Origin: Brevibacterium jeotgali
Lineage (GTDB): Bacteria > Actinomycetota > Actinomycetes > Actinomycetales > Brevibacteriaceae
DNA: 64,000 nucleotides
Reading direction: 5' to 3'
NCBI RefSeq assembly: GCF_900169175.1
Contig: NZ_FXZM01000014.1
Span: 1 to 64,000, forward strand
Positions 51,747 to 59,211 of the stretch are shown in pieces. How positions within the stretch are numbered: position 1 is the stretch's first letter; each line of letters starts with the position of its first letter. The notes beneath the pieces were generated by a model. It had not been told where the DNA came from. It did no database searches and worked only from the letters and a program-made list of their open reading frames with translations. The translations under genes and the position numbers were made by a program.

Positions 51747-53287
51747 CAGGCATTCACCCGGATCCGTGGGTCGAGGACTGCGTAGAGGAAGTCTGCGACG
51801 AGGTTCGCCACGACTGCCAGCAGTCCGGTGATGACGATGTAGGCCATGATCGGGTCGAGCTCATTGCGGTTCATCGAATCGATGAAGAGCTTGCCCATTC
51901 CGGACCACCCGAAGATCGTCTCCGTGATGACGGCGCCGCCGATCATCGTGATGATGTCCACAGGGACCACGGAGGCGAGCGGGAGCAGCGCATTGCGCAG
52001 TGCGTGCCGCATCACGACCGTGCGCTCCGGCAGCCCCTTGGCACGTGCCGTGCGGATGTAGTCCTGGCCCAGCACCTCGAGCATCGACCCTCGCGTGTAC
52101 CGCGTGTAGGACGCGAGGGAGATGAGGATGAGAGCGATCGACGGCAGCAGGAGATGGGTGAACGAGTCGAGGTTGGTCACCCAGAAGTCACCGGCCAGGT
52201 TGGGTGTCTCCGCACCGATCGTCGCGATCGGCCGGCCGTTGATCGCCGGATGCCGGCTGTACTCGCCCCACCCCTGGAACACCCGATCGACGAAGACGAA
52301 GAAGCTCATGACCGCAGCCACGAGCGCTCCGGTGCGTGCCGACACCCACGGGTCGCGTCCGCGGAAGGCGAGGCCCACGGCGAGGCCGATCCCGATGGCG
52401 ACGACGAGCAGGAGGAGCATCCACAGCCATGACATCTCGACGTACCAGAAGAGGTTCTGGAGCGGCATGTACAGCCCGATGCCGACCACCGCGACGGTGA
52501 GCGACGTCCACAGCGCCCTGCGATTCCCGAGCCCTGTCGACAGGTACGTCAGGACCACGGCCGCCGCGAGTCCGGTGAGGCCGACACCGACGATGCCGAG
52601 CGACGGGCTGTTGAGCCAGCCGGTCGCGAGGATGAACCAGACGACTGCGAACGTCACCACCGCTGCGCCGATGAACACGGGGATCCGCCGTCGGCTGCTC
52701 CCGCCCAGCGCACCCATCCAGAGGAGGCCGGACACCAGCGACACGGTGATGATCGTGCCCCAGCCCACCGTCGGATCGGCGAGGAAGTTGTTGAACTCGA
52801 TGGCACCGTACTGCTTCAGCAGCACCGCCACCCAGAACACGGGCAGCGAGTACATGAGGAAGCTCAGGAAGGTGATGAAGTAGTCGAAGCCCGTGTACTG
52901 ACGGATCGCAGACACCAGGCCGATGAAGACGCCGATCACGATCGCGAAGACCGTGGCCGCCGTGACCAGCTTGATGGTGTTGACGATCGCGCCGGGCAGC
53001 TGGCTCGTCACGTCTTGACCGAGGTACCACGCAGTGCCCAGATCGCACATGCCGACCAGGCACCCGGATGCCCCCGCCAACCATTGGAAGTACCTGACCA
53101 CCGCCGGCGTATCGAGGTCCAGCAGCTGTGCGCGAGCCTCGTACAGCTGACCGATGTTCGGCGCAGTGCTCTGCCGCAGATCGAAGAAGTAGTCGAGCGT
53201 GTAGTCCAGGAGCAGGTAGAGGACGAAGGTGACGACCAGCAGGACGAGTGCGGTCGAAAGAGTCCGCCTGAGGAGGAATCTGATCAT
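51746..53287 (-). CDS. Oligopeptide ABC transporter permease (OppB/DppB type) with extra membrane helices
   Basis: 513 residues, against about 310-340 for ordinary OppB/DppB. The start (MIRFLLRRTLSTALVLLVVT) and the end (DYIRTARAKGLPERTVVMRH, then the last helices) are typical. About 160 residues (175-340) containing some six additional hydrophobic helices are inserted before the periplasmic loop and EAA motif. I see no break in the frame or sudden base-composition change. Forms the channel with OppC. Confidence 0.9.
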   Translation of the reverse strand: MIRFLLRRTLSTALVLLVVTFVLYLLLDYTLDYFFDLRQSTAPNIGQLYEARAQLLDLDTPAVVRYFQWLAGASGCLVGMCDLGTAWYLGQDVTSQLPGAIVNTIKLVTAATVFAIVIGVFIGLVSAIRQYTGFDYFITFLSFLMYSLPVFWVAVLLKQYGAIEFNNFLADPTVGWGTIITVSLVSGLLWMGALGGSSRRRIPVFIGAAVVTFAVVWFILATGWLNSPSLGIVGVGLTGLAAAVVLTYLSTGLGNRRALWTSLTVAVVGIGLYMPLQNLFWYVEMSWLWMLLLLVVAIGIGLAVGLAFRGRDPWVSARTGALVAAVMSFFVFVDRVFQGWGEYSRHPAINGRPIATIGAETPNLAGDFWVTNLDSFTHLLLPSIALILISLASYTRYTRGSMLEVLGQDYIRTARAKGLPERTVVMRHALRNALLPLASVVPVDIITMIGGAVITETIFGWSGMGKLFIDSMNRNELDPIMAYIVITGLLAVVANLVADFLYAVLDPRIRVNA

Positions 53288-53315
53288 TTCACTTCACGGT
53301 TCTCTTCGGTGGGCA

Positions 53316-53360
53316 CTCCGACGGCGGGGGTGCTGGAAGGCACCACCCCCGCCGTCGGAG
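53316..53360 (-). terminator. 17-bp perfect hairpin between oppA and oppB
   Basis: CTCCGACGGCGGGGGTG (53316-53332) pairs perfectly with 53344-53360 over an 11-nt loop, in the 128-nt spacer after oppA. Such intercistronic hairpins can stabilise the binding-protein mRNA or attenuate the permease genes. No T-run. Confidence 0.7.
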
Positions 53361-53415
53361 CTGTCCGCTCGGGATCGGTCTGTCCGAGAACCTGACGGGA
53401 GGACCCGTCAGGCGA

Positions 53416-55263
53416 TCAGCTGACCTGCCAATCCCAGTAGTTCCAGAACATGGTCGGTGACACGGTCGTGCTCGACACGTTCTGCACACGGTCGCTGTAG
53501 ATCGTGAGCTCCGGGTGCTGGAACAGCGTCACGCCGAAGGCCTCCTCGACCAGGATCGCCTCGACCTCTGCGAGGATCTCCTCCTGCTGCGCGGGATCCG
53601 TCTCGACCTGGAGCTCGTCGTACAGTCCGTCGACCTCCTCATTCGAGAAGCCGCCGAAGTTGTTCTGCTGGTCGGTGCGGAAGTTCGCGTCCGACTCGGT
53701 CACACCGGTGGTCGTCGACTGCCAGCCGAAGAGCGACGCGTCGTACGTCCCGTCGCCCATACGCGAGCCCCAGTTCACGTCGCCTTCGTTGACGATGTCG
53801 AAGCCGGCCTCCTCAGCCTGCTCCTGGATGAGGGTGAACTGCTGCTCACGGCGCGAGTTCGTGTCGTCGTAGAGGAACCGCACGGTCGGGGAATCGACCC
53901 CCGCCTCCTCGAGCAGCTCTGCTGCTCCCTCGACGTCCGCGCCGGGGTACTGCTCCTCCATGCCGTTGGCCTCGACGATGCCGTCGTACATGGGCGAGCC
54001 CGCGACCATCGTGTACGAGTTGCGGATCTGCGCCTCAGGGTTGAGCGGGGTGATGAGGGTGTCGATGATCTGCTCGCGCGGGACCGTCTTCAGGAACGCC
54101 TGGCGGACCAGCTTGGCGGTCTCCTCATCCCCACCGTACGACTCGGGATCGAAGGGACCTCCGTTGTCGAACATCAGATCGACGTGCTCGTAGGTCGCGC
54201 CGTCCTCCGTCTCGACCGTGACGCCCTCGAGCTCTTCGGCCGCCGACAGGACATCCGAGGTCGACTGGGGCTGGATGAGGTCCATCTCACCGTTCTCCAC
54301 CGCCTGCACGGAGGCCATCGGATCACCGTTGATGCGGTACGTCACCTGATCGACGCCGACCTCGGTCGGACCGGTGTAGTTCTCATCAGCCTCGAGCGTG
54401 AGGTACTGGCCCTCTGCGAAATCCGTCATCTTGTACGGACCGGTGTGCACGAGAAGGTCTTCGTCCTCGGGCATCGAGGTGAAGTTGAAGCCCGTGTTCC
54501 AGGTGTTCGCGATCTCGGACAGCGCCTCGGAGTCTTCTCCCTCGAACGCGTCCAGCACCGCCTGCTTCGCCGCTGCGGGATCCTCTTCGCCCAGAGCCTG
54601 CTTCGCGACGATGTGCGCCGGCAGGCCGATGCCGTCCGCACCGAGGCCCAGCTCGATCTCCCAGTCCGCGAAGGGCCTCGAGTAGGTGAAGGTGACTTCA
54701 CTGCCGTCCTCGGAGATCTCCGGGAACTCCTCGATCAGAGCCGAACCGGGGCTCGCCGAGTCGAAGAAGACACTGCCCTCGTCCTGCTCCGTGACCTCGC
54801 CCTCGTCATCGCGATCCTCCGCCACGTCCTCCGCGGATTCGGTGTTGTACTTCTGCGACTTCGCGGCCCAGTGCAGCACGATGTCCGCAGCGTCCACGGG
54901 AGTGCCGTCCGACCACGTCGCGTCATCCGCGAACGTGTACTTCACCTGCAGCGGATCCTCGGAGACCTGCTCGACTGTGCCGAGGTTGCCGTCCTGCAGC
55001 TCGAGGTTGTCGTCGTAGTACTTGAAGTTCTCGTTCATCAGGTACGTGACGATCGCGTTGGCCACGGCGTTGCCATTGGTGGTCTCCGTGTTCATCGACC
55101 GGAACGCCTCGTTCCAGCCGACGTTCAGGACCGAGCTGCCGCCTTCGCCGCCGCCTTCGCCTTCGCCGTCTCCTCCACCGTCGCCGCCGGGTGGTGTGCA
55201 CGCGGACAGCACCATGGCCGCTGCTGCGAGGCCGGCACCGATGCCCAAGTAGCGCTTGTTCAC
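53416..55263 (-). CDS. Oligopeptide ABC transporter substrate-binding lipoprotein
   Basis: 615 residues. Signal peptide with lipobox VLSAC (Cys22) followed by a Gly/Glu-rich flexible linker of about 25 residues, then a family 5 solute-binding domain (SBP_bac_5), e.g. NDNGGPFDPESY-type and NAEAQIRNSYTMV segments, ending FWNYWDWQVS. Delivers peptides to OppB/OppC. The start is GTG 55263 with GGGAG 5-6 nt upstream. First gene of the operon. Confidence 0.92.
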   Translation of the reverse strand: MNKRYLGIGAGLAAAAMVLSACTPPGGDGGGDGEGEGGGEGGSSVLNVGWNEAFRSMNTETTNGNAVANAIVTYLMNENFKYYDDNLELQDGNLGTVEQVSEDPLQVKYTFADDATWSDGTPVDAADIVLHWAAKSQKYNTESAEDVAEDRDDEGEVTEQDEGSVFFDSASPGSALIEEFPEISEDGSEVTFTYSRPFADWEIELGLGADGIGLPAHIVAKQALGEEDPAAAKQAVLDAFEGEDSEALSEIANTWNTGFNFTSMPEDEDLLVHTGPYKMTDFAEGQYLTLEADENYTGPTEVGVDQVTYRINGDPMASVQAVENGEMDLIQPQSTSDVLSAAEELEGVTVETEDGATYEHVDLMFDNGGPFDPESYGGDEETAKLVRQAFLKTVPREQIIDTLITPLNPEAQIRNSYTMVAGSPMYDGIVEANGMEEQYPGADVEGAAELLEEAGVDSPTVRFLYDDTNSRREQQFTLIQEQAEEAGFDIVNEGDVNWGSRMGDGTYDASLFGWQSTTTGVTESDANFRTDQQNNFGGFSNEEVDGLYDELQVETDPAQQEEILAEVEAILVEEAFGVTLFQHPELTIYSDRVQNVSSTTVSPTMFWNYWDWQVS

Positions 55264-55310
55264 TTCGTCTCCCGATCGTCATGAGGGTTCGTCATCGCCC
55301 GAGCGGCTCG

Positions 55311-55330
55311 AAGGGGCCTTGCGGCCCCTT
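55311..55330. terminator. AAGGGGCC-TTGC-GGCCCCTT hairpin upstream of oppA
   Basis: An 8-bp perfect stem with a tetraloop lies 48 nt before the oppA start, inside its leader if transcription starts further up. It might be an attenuator or an insulating element between oppA and the divergent PH gene. Confidence 0.4.
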
Positions 55331-55453
55331 CTCAACGCCACGTGAGCGAATCATGCACTGGGCATGAATTGATAGAACTGTAAGACTCCGATGTGTCACA
55401 GCACACAGGGAGAGACACCCCACAGCCCATCGTTACTCATTCGTAACTACGCC

Positions 55454-55469
55454 TGTATGGCCATACACT
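55454..55469 (+). promoter_or_regulatory. Palindromic operator overlapping a leaderless promoter
   Basis: TGTATGGCCATACA (55454-55467) is a perfect 14-bp palindrome that shares four bases with the -10 TACACT (55464-55469). TACACT ends 7 nt before the ATG at 55477. A dimeric repressor bound here would block RNA polymerase directly. Confidence 0.5.
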
Positions 55470-55476
55470 CGGGCGC

Positions 55477-56160
55477 ATGGAGCATGACGGCGATCACACT
55501 TCGGGACGGGATTCCTCACACCCCGGACAGGGCAGTGGACGACCAGGTGAGAGCGGCAGTGACGGCAGCGGTGGGACCGGCGTCGACCTCCGGACGAGCA
55601 GTGCCGCAACCATCGGATGGGTCGTGATCGGCGCCGCGGTCGTGGTCGCCGTCCTCATCGTTCTGCAGGTTCCGGCGACCGCGGCAGTGAGCATGCTGGG
55701 TCTGCCGGTGTTCATCTCTGTCCTGGCGTGGGCCTGCTATCTGCGGCCCCGCGCGACCCTGCGCCCGGACGGGGTGCTCGTCGTCAACATCCTGCGGACC
55801 TACGACGTGCCCTTCTCGCGCATCGTGGACATCGACCGCCGTCTGGGCGTCACCCTGGAGACGGACTCCGGGCAGAGGATCGGCGTGTGGGCGCTGCCCG
55901 ACTCCGGCAGACGCGCACGTCGCGAACGACTGTCGCGCGGCGCCGACGACGGGATGTCGCACGATGCCGACGACGAGCGCACGCCCTCGGAGATCGAGCG
56001 GCTCGACGCTGCTCAGCGGATCTGGCTCCAGGCGGACTCCCCGGCGAGAGCCGGCGGCAGCGCGGACGTCGTCACTCGGGTCCGCGCCCTGCCGGTCGTC
56101 CTCTGCGGGCTCACCGCGGTGTGGGCCCTGTGGGGCCTGTGGTTCAGCACAGCGCTCTGA
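55477..56160 (+). CDS. PH-domain (bPH-type) membrane protein of unknown function
   Basis: 227 residues. A Gly/Ser/Asp-rich N-terminal tail (1-40), two adjacent helices (about 46-64 and 70-86), then LRPRATLRPDGVLVVNILRTYDVPFSRIVDIDRR, the strand pattern of bacterial PH domains, and a last helix at the C-terminus (VVLCGLTAVWALWGLWF). No function can be assigned. The stop codon lies within a short tandem duplication. Confidence 0.65.
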   Translation: MEHDGDHTSGRDSSHPGQGSGRPGESGSDGSGGTGVDLRTSSAATIGWVVIGAAVVVAVLIVLQVPATAAVSMLGLPVFISVLAWACYLRPRATLRPDGVLVVNILRTYDVPFSRIVDIDRRLGVTLETDSGQRIGVWALPDSGRRARRERLSRGADDGMSHDADDERTPSEIERLDAAQRIWLQADSPARAGGSADVVTRVRALPVVLCGLTAVWALWGLWFSTAL

Positions 56161-56208
56161 GCTGGTTCAGCACAGGACTCTGAGCGCGGCACTCTGAGCG
56201 CGGCTCAC
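56141..56208. repeat. Tandem duplications across the PH gene stop codon
   Basis: GGTTCAGCACAG-GCTCTGAGC recurs with a 23-bp period (56141 and 56164), then CTCTGAGCGCGGC recurs with a 14-bp period (about 56179-56208). The first copy encodes the protein C-terminus; the second is in the spacer to the convergent metallo-hydrolase gene. Confidence 0.6.
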
Positions 56209-56246
56209 GGCAGCCTCGGCGGCGGCCTCCCAGCCACGAGCACGCC

Positions 56247-56891
56247 TCACCAGCCGCGAGCGCGCCACTCCGCGAGGTGTGGGCGCTCCGCAGCCAGCGT
56301 CGTCCCGTCGCCATGACCGGGCAGCACCTGCGTCTCGTCACCGAATCGGCTGAAGATGCGCTCCTCGAGGTCGTCCATGAGGGAGTCGAAGTCCTCTGCA
56401 GACCACGTCTTGCCGGGCCCGCCGGGGAACAGCGAGTCGCCGGAGAGGATCACGTCCCGACCGTCCTCATCCGTGAGCGCGAACGCGATGGAGCCGGGGG
56501 TATGGCCGCGCAGTCCGATGCAGGCGAAGGACAGACCGCCGATGACCAGGACGTCTTCGTTGGCCACCGTCTCTCCGATGCGAGCACCGGATTCCTCTGC
56601 GATCGCCTCTGCGTCGTCGGCACCCGCGATCGTGCGTTCCGTGAGGGCCTCGGTGGCGCCCTTGAGCGCGCGGACGTGGTCCCAGTGCCGGTGCGTCGTG
56701 AGGATCGCGGCGACCTCTCCCCCGCCGGCGGCTGCGATGAGCTCCTGGATCGCGGGAAGATCATCCGCAGCGTCGACCAGCACGTGGGAGTCGGAGCCTG
56801 CGGCGGTGACGAGGTAGACGTTGTTCTGCATCTCCGAGACGGAGATGGACCGAATGGTGAACCCTGAGAACTCGCGCGTCGAGATGTCCAT
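56247..56891 (-). CDS. Metallo-beta-lactamase-fold hydrolase (glyoxalase II-like)
   Basis: 214 residues. THRHWDHVRA gives the HxHxDH zinc motif (about 66-71), then RGHTPGSIAF, LSGDSLFPGG (bridging Asp) and LPGHGDGTTL. Typical of small MBL-fold thiolesterases acting on glutathione or mycothiol adducts; exact substrate not visible. TAGGGT ends 6 nt before the ATG: probably leaderless. Divergent from the SMR exporter pair. Confidence 0.85.
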   Translation of the reverse strand: MDISTREFSGFTIRSISVSEMQNNVYLVTAAGSDSHVLVDAADDLPAIQELIAAAGGGEVAAILTTHRHWDHVRALKGATEALTERTIAGADDAEAIAEESGARIGETVANEDVLVIGGLSFACIGLRGHTPGSIAFALTDEDGRDVILSGDSLFPGGPGKTWSAEDFDSLMDDLEERIFSRFGDETQVLPGHGDGTTLAAERPHLAEWRARGW

Positions 56892-56897
56892 GCCACC

Positions 56898-56903
56898 ACC
56901 CTA
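56898..56903 (-). promoter_or_regulatory. -10 hexamer TAGGGT, leaderless start of the MBL gene
   Basis: Ends 6 nt before the ATG at 56891. A TACCGT on the other strand (56913-56918) is the likely -10 of the SMR pair. Confidence 0.5.
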
Positions 56904-56943
56904 GGTGTTTGCTACCGTCCTGTGCAGGCGGAGCACCCCGCCG

Positions 56944-56992
56944 GCGGACGAGGGAGCCGTACCCGCACTCGCGACAAGACGGCCGCAGGAGG
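56944..56992 (+). ncRNA. Guanidine-III (ykkC-III) riboswitch
   Basis: The RNA contains, in order, GCGGACGAGG, CCGTACCCGC, GCGACAAGACGGCCGC, matching the conserved pieces of the ykkC-III/guanidine-III class (CCGGACGAGG, CGCCGUACCCGG, GGACAAGACGGCGC as I remember them). The 3' stem ends directly before the Shine-Dalgarno AGGAGG (56987-56992), as expected for a translational ON switch where guanidine binding frees the ribosome site. The genes it precedes are a paired SMR exporter of the kind that removes guanidinium. Confidence 0.85.
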
Positions 56993-56998
56993 CTTCTC

Positions 56999-57334
56999 GT
57001 GTCCCTCGTTCTTCCTTCCGCCGTCGCCTGGGCCGTGCTCATAGCCTCCGGCGCCTTCGAGACCATGTGGGCCTACGCGCTCGCGGCCGACCATCTGAGG
57101 ATGCGCAGACGCATCGTCCTGTTCCTCGTGGGAACGGTCATCTCCATGGGTGGCCTCTCCATCGCACTCGGCACCATTCCCGTGGGCAGCGGGTACGCCG
57201 TCTGGGTGGGGATCGGCGCCGTCACGACGCTCGCCTTCGCGATCTTCCGCCGCGAGGAGTCACTCAGCTGGGTCCGCGCGCTCTTCGCGGCGATCCTGCT
57301 GAGCGGGGTCGTCGGCCTTCAGGTGGTGAGCTGA
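56999..57334 (+). CDS. Guanidinium exporter subunit 1 (paired SMR, Gdx/SugE type)
   Basis: 111 residues, four membrane helices. The essential Glu is in SGAFETMWAYAL (about residue 17) and GTIPVGSGYAVWVGIGA is the conserved Gly/Trp segment of the SugE/Gdx branch of small multidrug resistance proteins. Works as a proton antiporter, here probably as a heterodimer with the next gene. GTG start with AGGAGG 6 nt upstream, inside a guanidine riboswitch. Confidence 0.9.
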   Translation: MSLVLPSAVAWAVLIASGAFETMWAYALAADHLRMRRRIVLFLVGTVISMGGLSIALGTIPVGSGYAVWVGIGAVTTLAFAIFRREESLSWVRALFAAILLSGVVGLQVVS

Positions 57335-57335
57335 C

Positions 57336-57725
57336 ATGCATTGGATCCTGCTCATCCTGTCCGGCTCACTCGAAGCCGTCTGGGCCCATGCGCTCGCCGA
57401 CATCTTCGATCCGGTCCATGCGATCGTCTTCCTGCTGGGTCTCACCGGGTCCGTCTGGGGCCTGCAGCGGGCGATGAAGGTCATCCCCATGGGGACCGCC
57501 TACGCCATCTGGGTGGGAGTGGGGGCCTCCGTCACCGCGATCTGGTCGGGAATCCAGGGCGAGCCCTTCGGCCCGGCCAAGATCCTCTTCCTCACGCTGA
57601 TCATGGTCGGCGTCATCGGCCTGGAGCTGAGCCGGGGCAAGGAGCACGAGGAGAGCGAGGAGGCCGCGGAGAGCGAGAAGAGGGCTCCGGAAGACACCCC
57701 GGGCCCTTCGCGCCCCACGCGGTGA
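57336..57725 (+). CDS. Guanidinium exporter subunit 2 (paired SMR, Gdx/SugE type)
   Basis: 129 residues. Four helices with the Glu in SGSLEAVWAHAL (about 13) and VIPMGTAYAIWVGVGA. After the last helix there is a ~30-residue highly charged Glu/Lys/Arg tail not seen in the first subunit, which could fix the orientation of this half of the dimer. It starts one base after the stop of subunit 1, so both are translated from one riboswitch-controlled mRNA. Confidence 0.9.
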   Translation: MHWILLILSGSLEAVWAHALADIFDPVHAIVFLLGLTGSVWGLQRAMKVIPMGTAYAIWVGVGASVTAIWSGIQGEPFGPAKILFLTLIMVGVIGLELSRGKEHEESEEAAESEKRAPEDTPGPSRPTR

Positions 57726-57782
57726 CGCCCCCTCACCCCTCGACCGGCCGCCCCGCACCCCAGCCAGCCGACCGAGCCAGAC

Positions 57783-57875
57783 GGGCCCGGCCGACCACAC
57801 CGGGCGGGCCCGGCCGACCGCTCCAGACGGACCCCAGCGGACCACACCGAGCGGGCCCGGCCGACCGCTCGCGAT
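57783..57875. repeat. 23-bp GC-rich tandem repeat, about four units
   Basis: GGGCCCGGCCGACC starts at 57783, 57806 and 57853, with a degenerate unit at 57829; the tails alternate between ACCACACCG and ACCGCTC. Degenerate fragments extend back to about 57740. The block fills the spacer between the convergent SMR and Old Yellow Enzyme genes. Confidence 0.75.
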
Positions 57876-57898
57876 GAGTCCTGGGCCGCGGTCCGTGG

Positions 57899-59044
57899 TC
57901 AGTGACTCGCGCGGAAGGCGCCTCGCGTGTACTGGTCCGGGTACGGGGCCTCGCGCCAGTCCATGCCGAGGTCGAACGCGGCGCGCTGCGGCCATGCAGG
58001 ATCCCGCAGTGCGGCACGACCGATGAAGACGACGTCCGCGTCGCCGGACACCAGGACCTGCTCGGCCTGGTTCGCCTCCGTCAGGAGCCCCACGGCGCCG
58101 GTGGTGGCGCCCGTCGCGGCGATCTCGCCGGCCAGCGGCACCTGGTAGCCCGGGCCCACCGGAATGGTCGCCGGCACGTTGCCGGAGGACGACACGTCGA
58201 TGAGGTCGCAGCCCTCAGCAGTGAGCAGTGCGGACAGCTCTGCGGCCTGTTCGACGTCGAAGCCCTGATCGTCCCAGTCATCCTCGGCCCATTCCGAGGC
58301 GGACAGACGGACGAAGACGGGCATGTCCTCCCCCACTGCTTCACGGACGGCGGCGTATACCTCGCGCACCAGCCGGGTGCGGCCGTCGAAGTCGCCTCCG
58401 TACTCATCGTCGCGGTGGTTCGAGAGCGGGGACAGGAACGAGTGGATGAGGTAGCCGTGGGCCCCGTGGATCTCCACGGCGTCGAAGCCGGCCGCCACGG
58501 CACGGCGGGCACCGGCGGCGAAAGCGGCGACGACCTCGGCGATGTCGTCCTTCGTCATCTCTGCGGGGAGGGCCAGGCCCGGGTACTGCTCGGCGCTGGG
58601 GGCGACCGGCCGCCAGCCGCCGTCGGCCTCCGCGATGACGCCCTTCGGTCCGCCGTAGAAGTTGGGGTGCGTACTCGCCTTGCGGCCGGCGTGGGCCAGC
58701 TGGATCGCGATCGCAGCATCCTGCGAGTGGACGAAGTCGACGACGCGCTGCCACGCCTCGGCCTGCTCGTCGTTCCAGATGCCCGCATCGTTCGGGGAGA
58801 TCCGGCCGTCGGGGACCACTGCGGCGGCCTCAGCGATGAGCAGGCCGAACCCACCCTGCGCGCGAGCACCCAGGTGCACGAGGTGCCAGTCAGTGGGGAC
58901 GCCGTCGCCCGCGAAGCACGAGTACTGGCACATCGGGGGCAGCCAGACGCGGTTCTTCACCGTGAGGCTGCGTAGCGTGACGGGTTCGAAGAGACGGGGC
59001 ACAGAGCCCGCGGACGGTGCCGGAACGGCAGTCGACTGTGTCAT
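57899..59044 (-). CDS. NADH:flavin oxidoreductase, Old Yellow Enzyme family (YqjM-like)
   Basis: 381 residues, FMN-binding TIM barrel. LPPMCQYSCFAGDGVPT (about residue 37) is the YqjM-type signature with the regulatory Cys; IQLAHAGRKAS, the substrate-binding pair in HGAHGYLIHSFLSP, SNHRDDEYGG and IGRAALRDP are present. Reduces activated C=C bonds with NAD(P)H, often in xenobiotic or electrophile stress. GGAG lies 11 nt before the ATG. Its leader contains a predicted three-way-junction RNA. Confidence 0.9.
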   Translation of the reverse strand: MTQSTAVPAPSAGSVPRLFEPVTLRSLTVKNRVWLPPMCQYSCFAGDGVPTDWHLVHLGARAQGGFGLLIAEAAAVVPDGRISPNDAGIWNDEQAEAWQRVVDFVHSQDAAIAIQLAHAGRKASTHPNFYGGPKGVIAEADGGWRPVAPSAEQYPGLALPAEMTKDDIAEVVAAFAAGARRAVAAGFDAVEIHGAHGYLIHSFLSPLSNHRDDEYGGDFDGRTRLVREVYAAVREAVGEDMPVFVRLSASEWAEDDWDDQGFDVEQAAELSALLTAEGCDLIDVSSSGNVPATIPVGPGYQVPLAGEIAATGATTGAVGLLTEANQAEQVLVSGDADVVFIGRAALRDPAWPQRAAFDLGMDWREAPYPDQYTRGAFRASH

Positions 59045-59074
59045 GTGAGGGGAGCTCCAGAGATCGGCAGGTGC

Positions 59075-59148
59075 GTGACAGGACGCTCGACGTGCCGCCG
59101 TCCGCAGGGAAACGGAGGCAGGAACCCCTGAGCGTCCTTGTCACCGTA
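59075..59148 (-). ncRNA. Structured leader RNA of the Old Yellow Enzyme gene, unassigned class
   Basis: On the - strand a TACGGT -10 (59143-59148) puts the transcript start near 59136-59137. A 9-bp P1 stem pairs the first bases GGACGCTC with GAGCGTCC (59081-59088); the DNA inverted repeat extends to 14 bp with one bulge. Inside are CAGG-GGTT-CCTG and CCTCCG...CGGACGG hairpins, making a three-way junction. I do not recognise it as a known riboswitch class. About 37 nt separate P1 from the start codon. Confidence 0.4.
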
Positions 59149-59211
59149 CCCATCGCCCGAGGCCCGTAGCACGGGGTGACCGTTGGGCGGACTGCGGCGC
59201 ATGCGTTCGCG

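Noticed and set aside
53515..55284. A 589-codon open frame on the + strand opposite oppA
   Set aside because: Antisense to a complete lipoprotein gene with signal peptide; no start signal or domain of its own.
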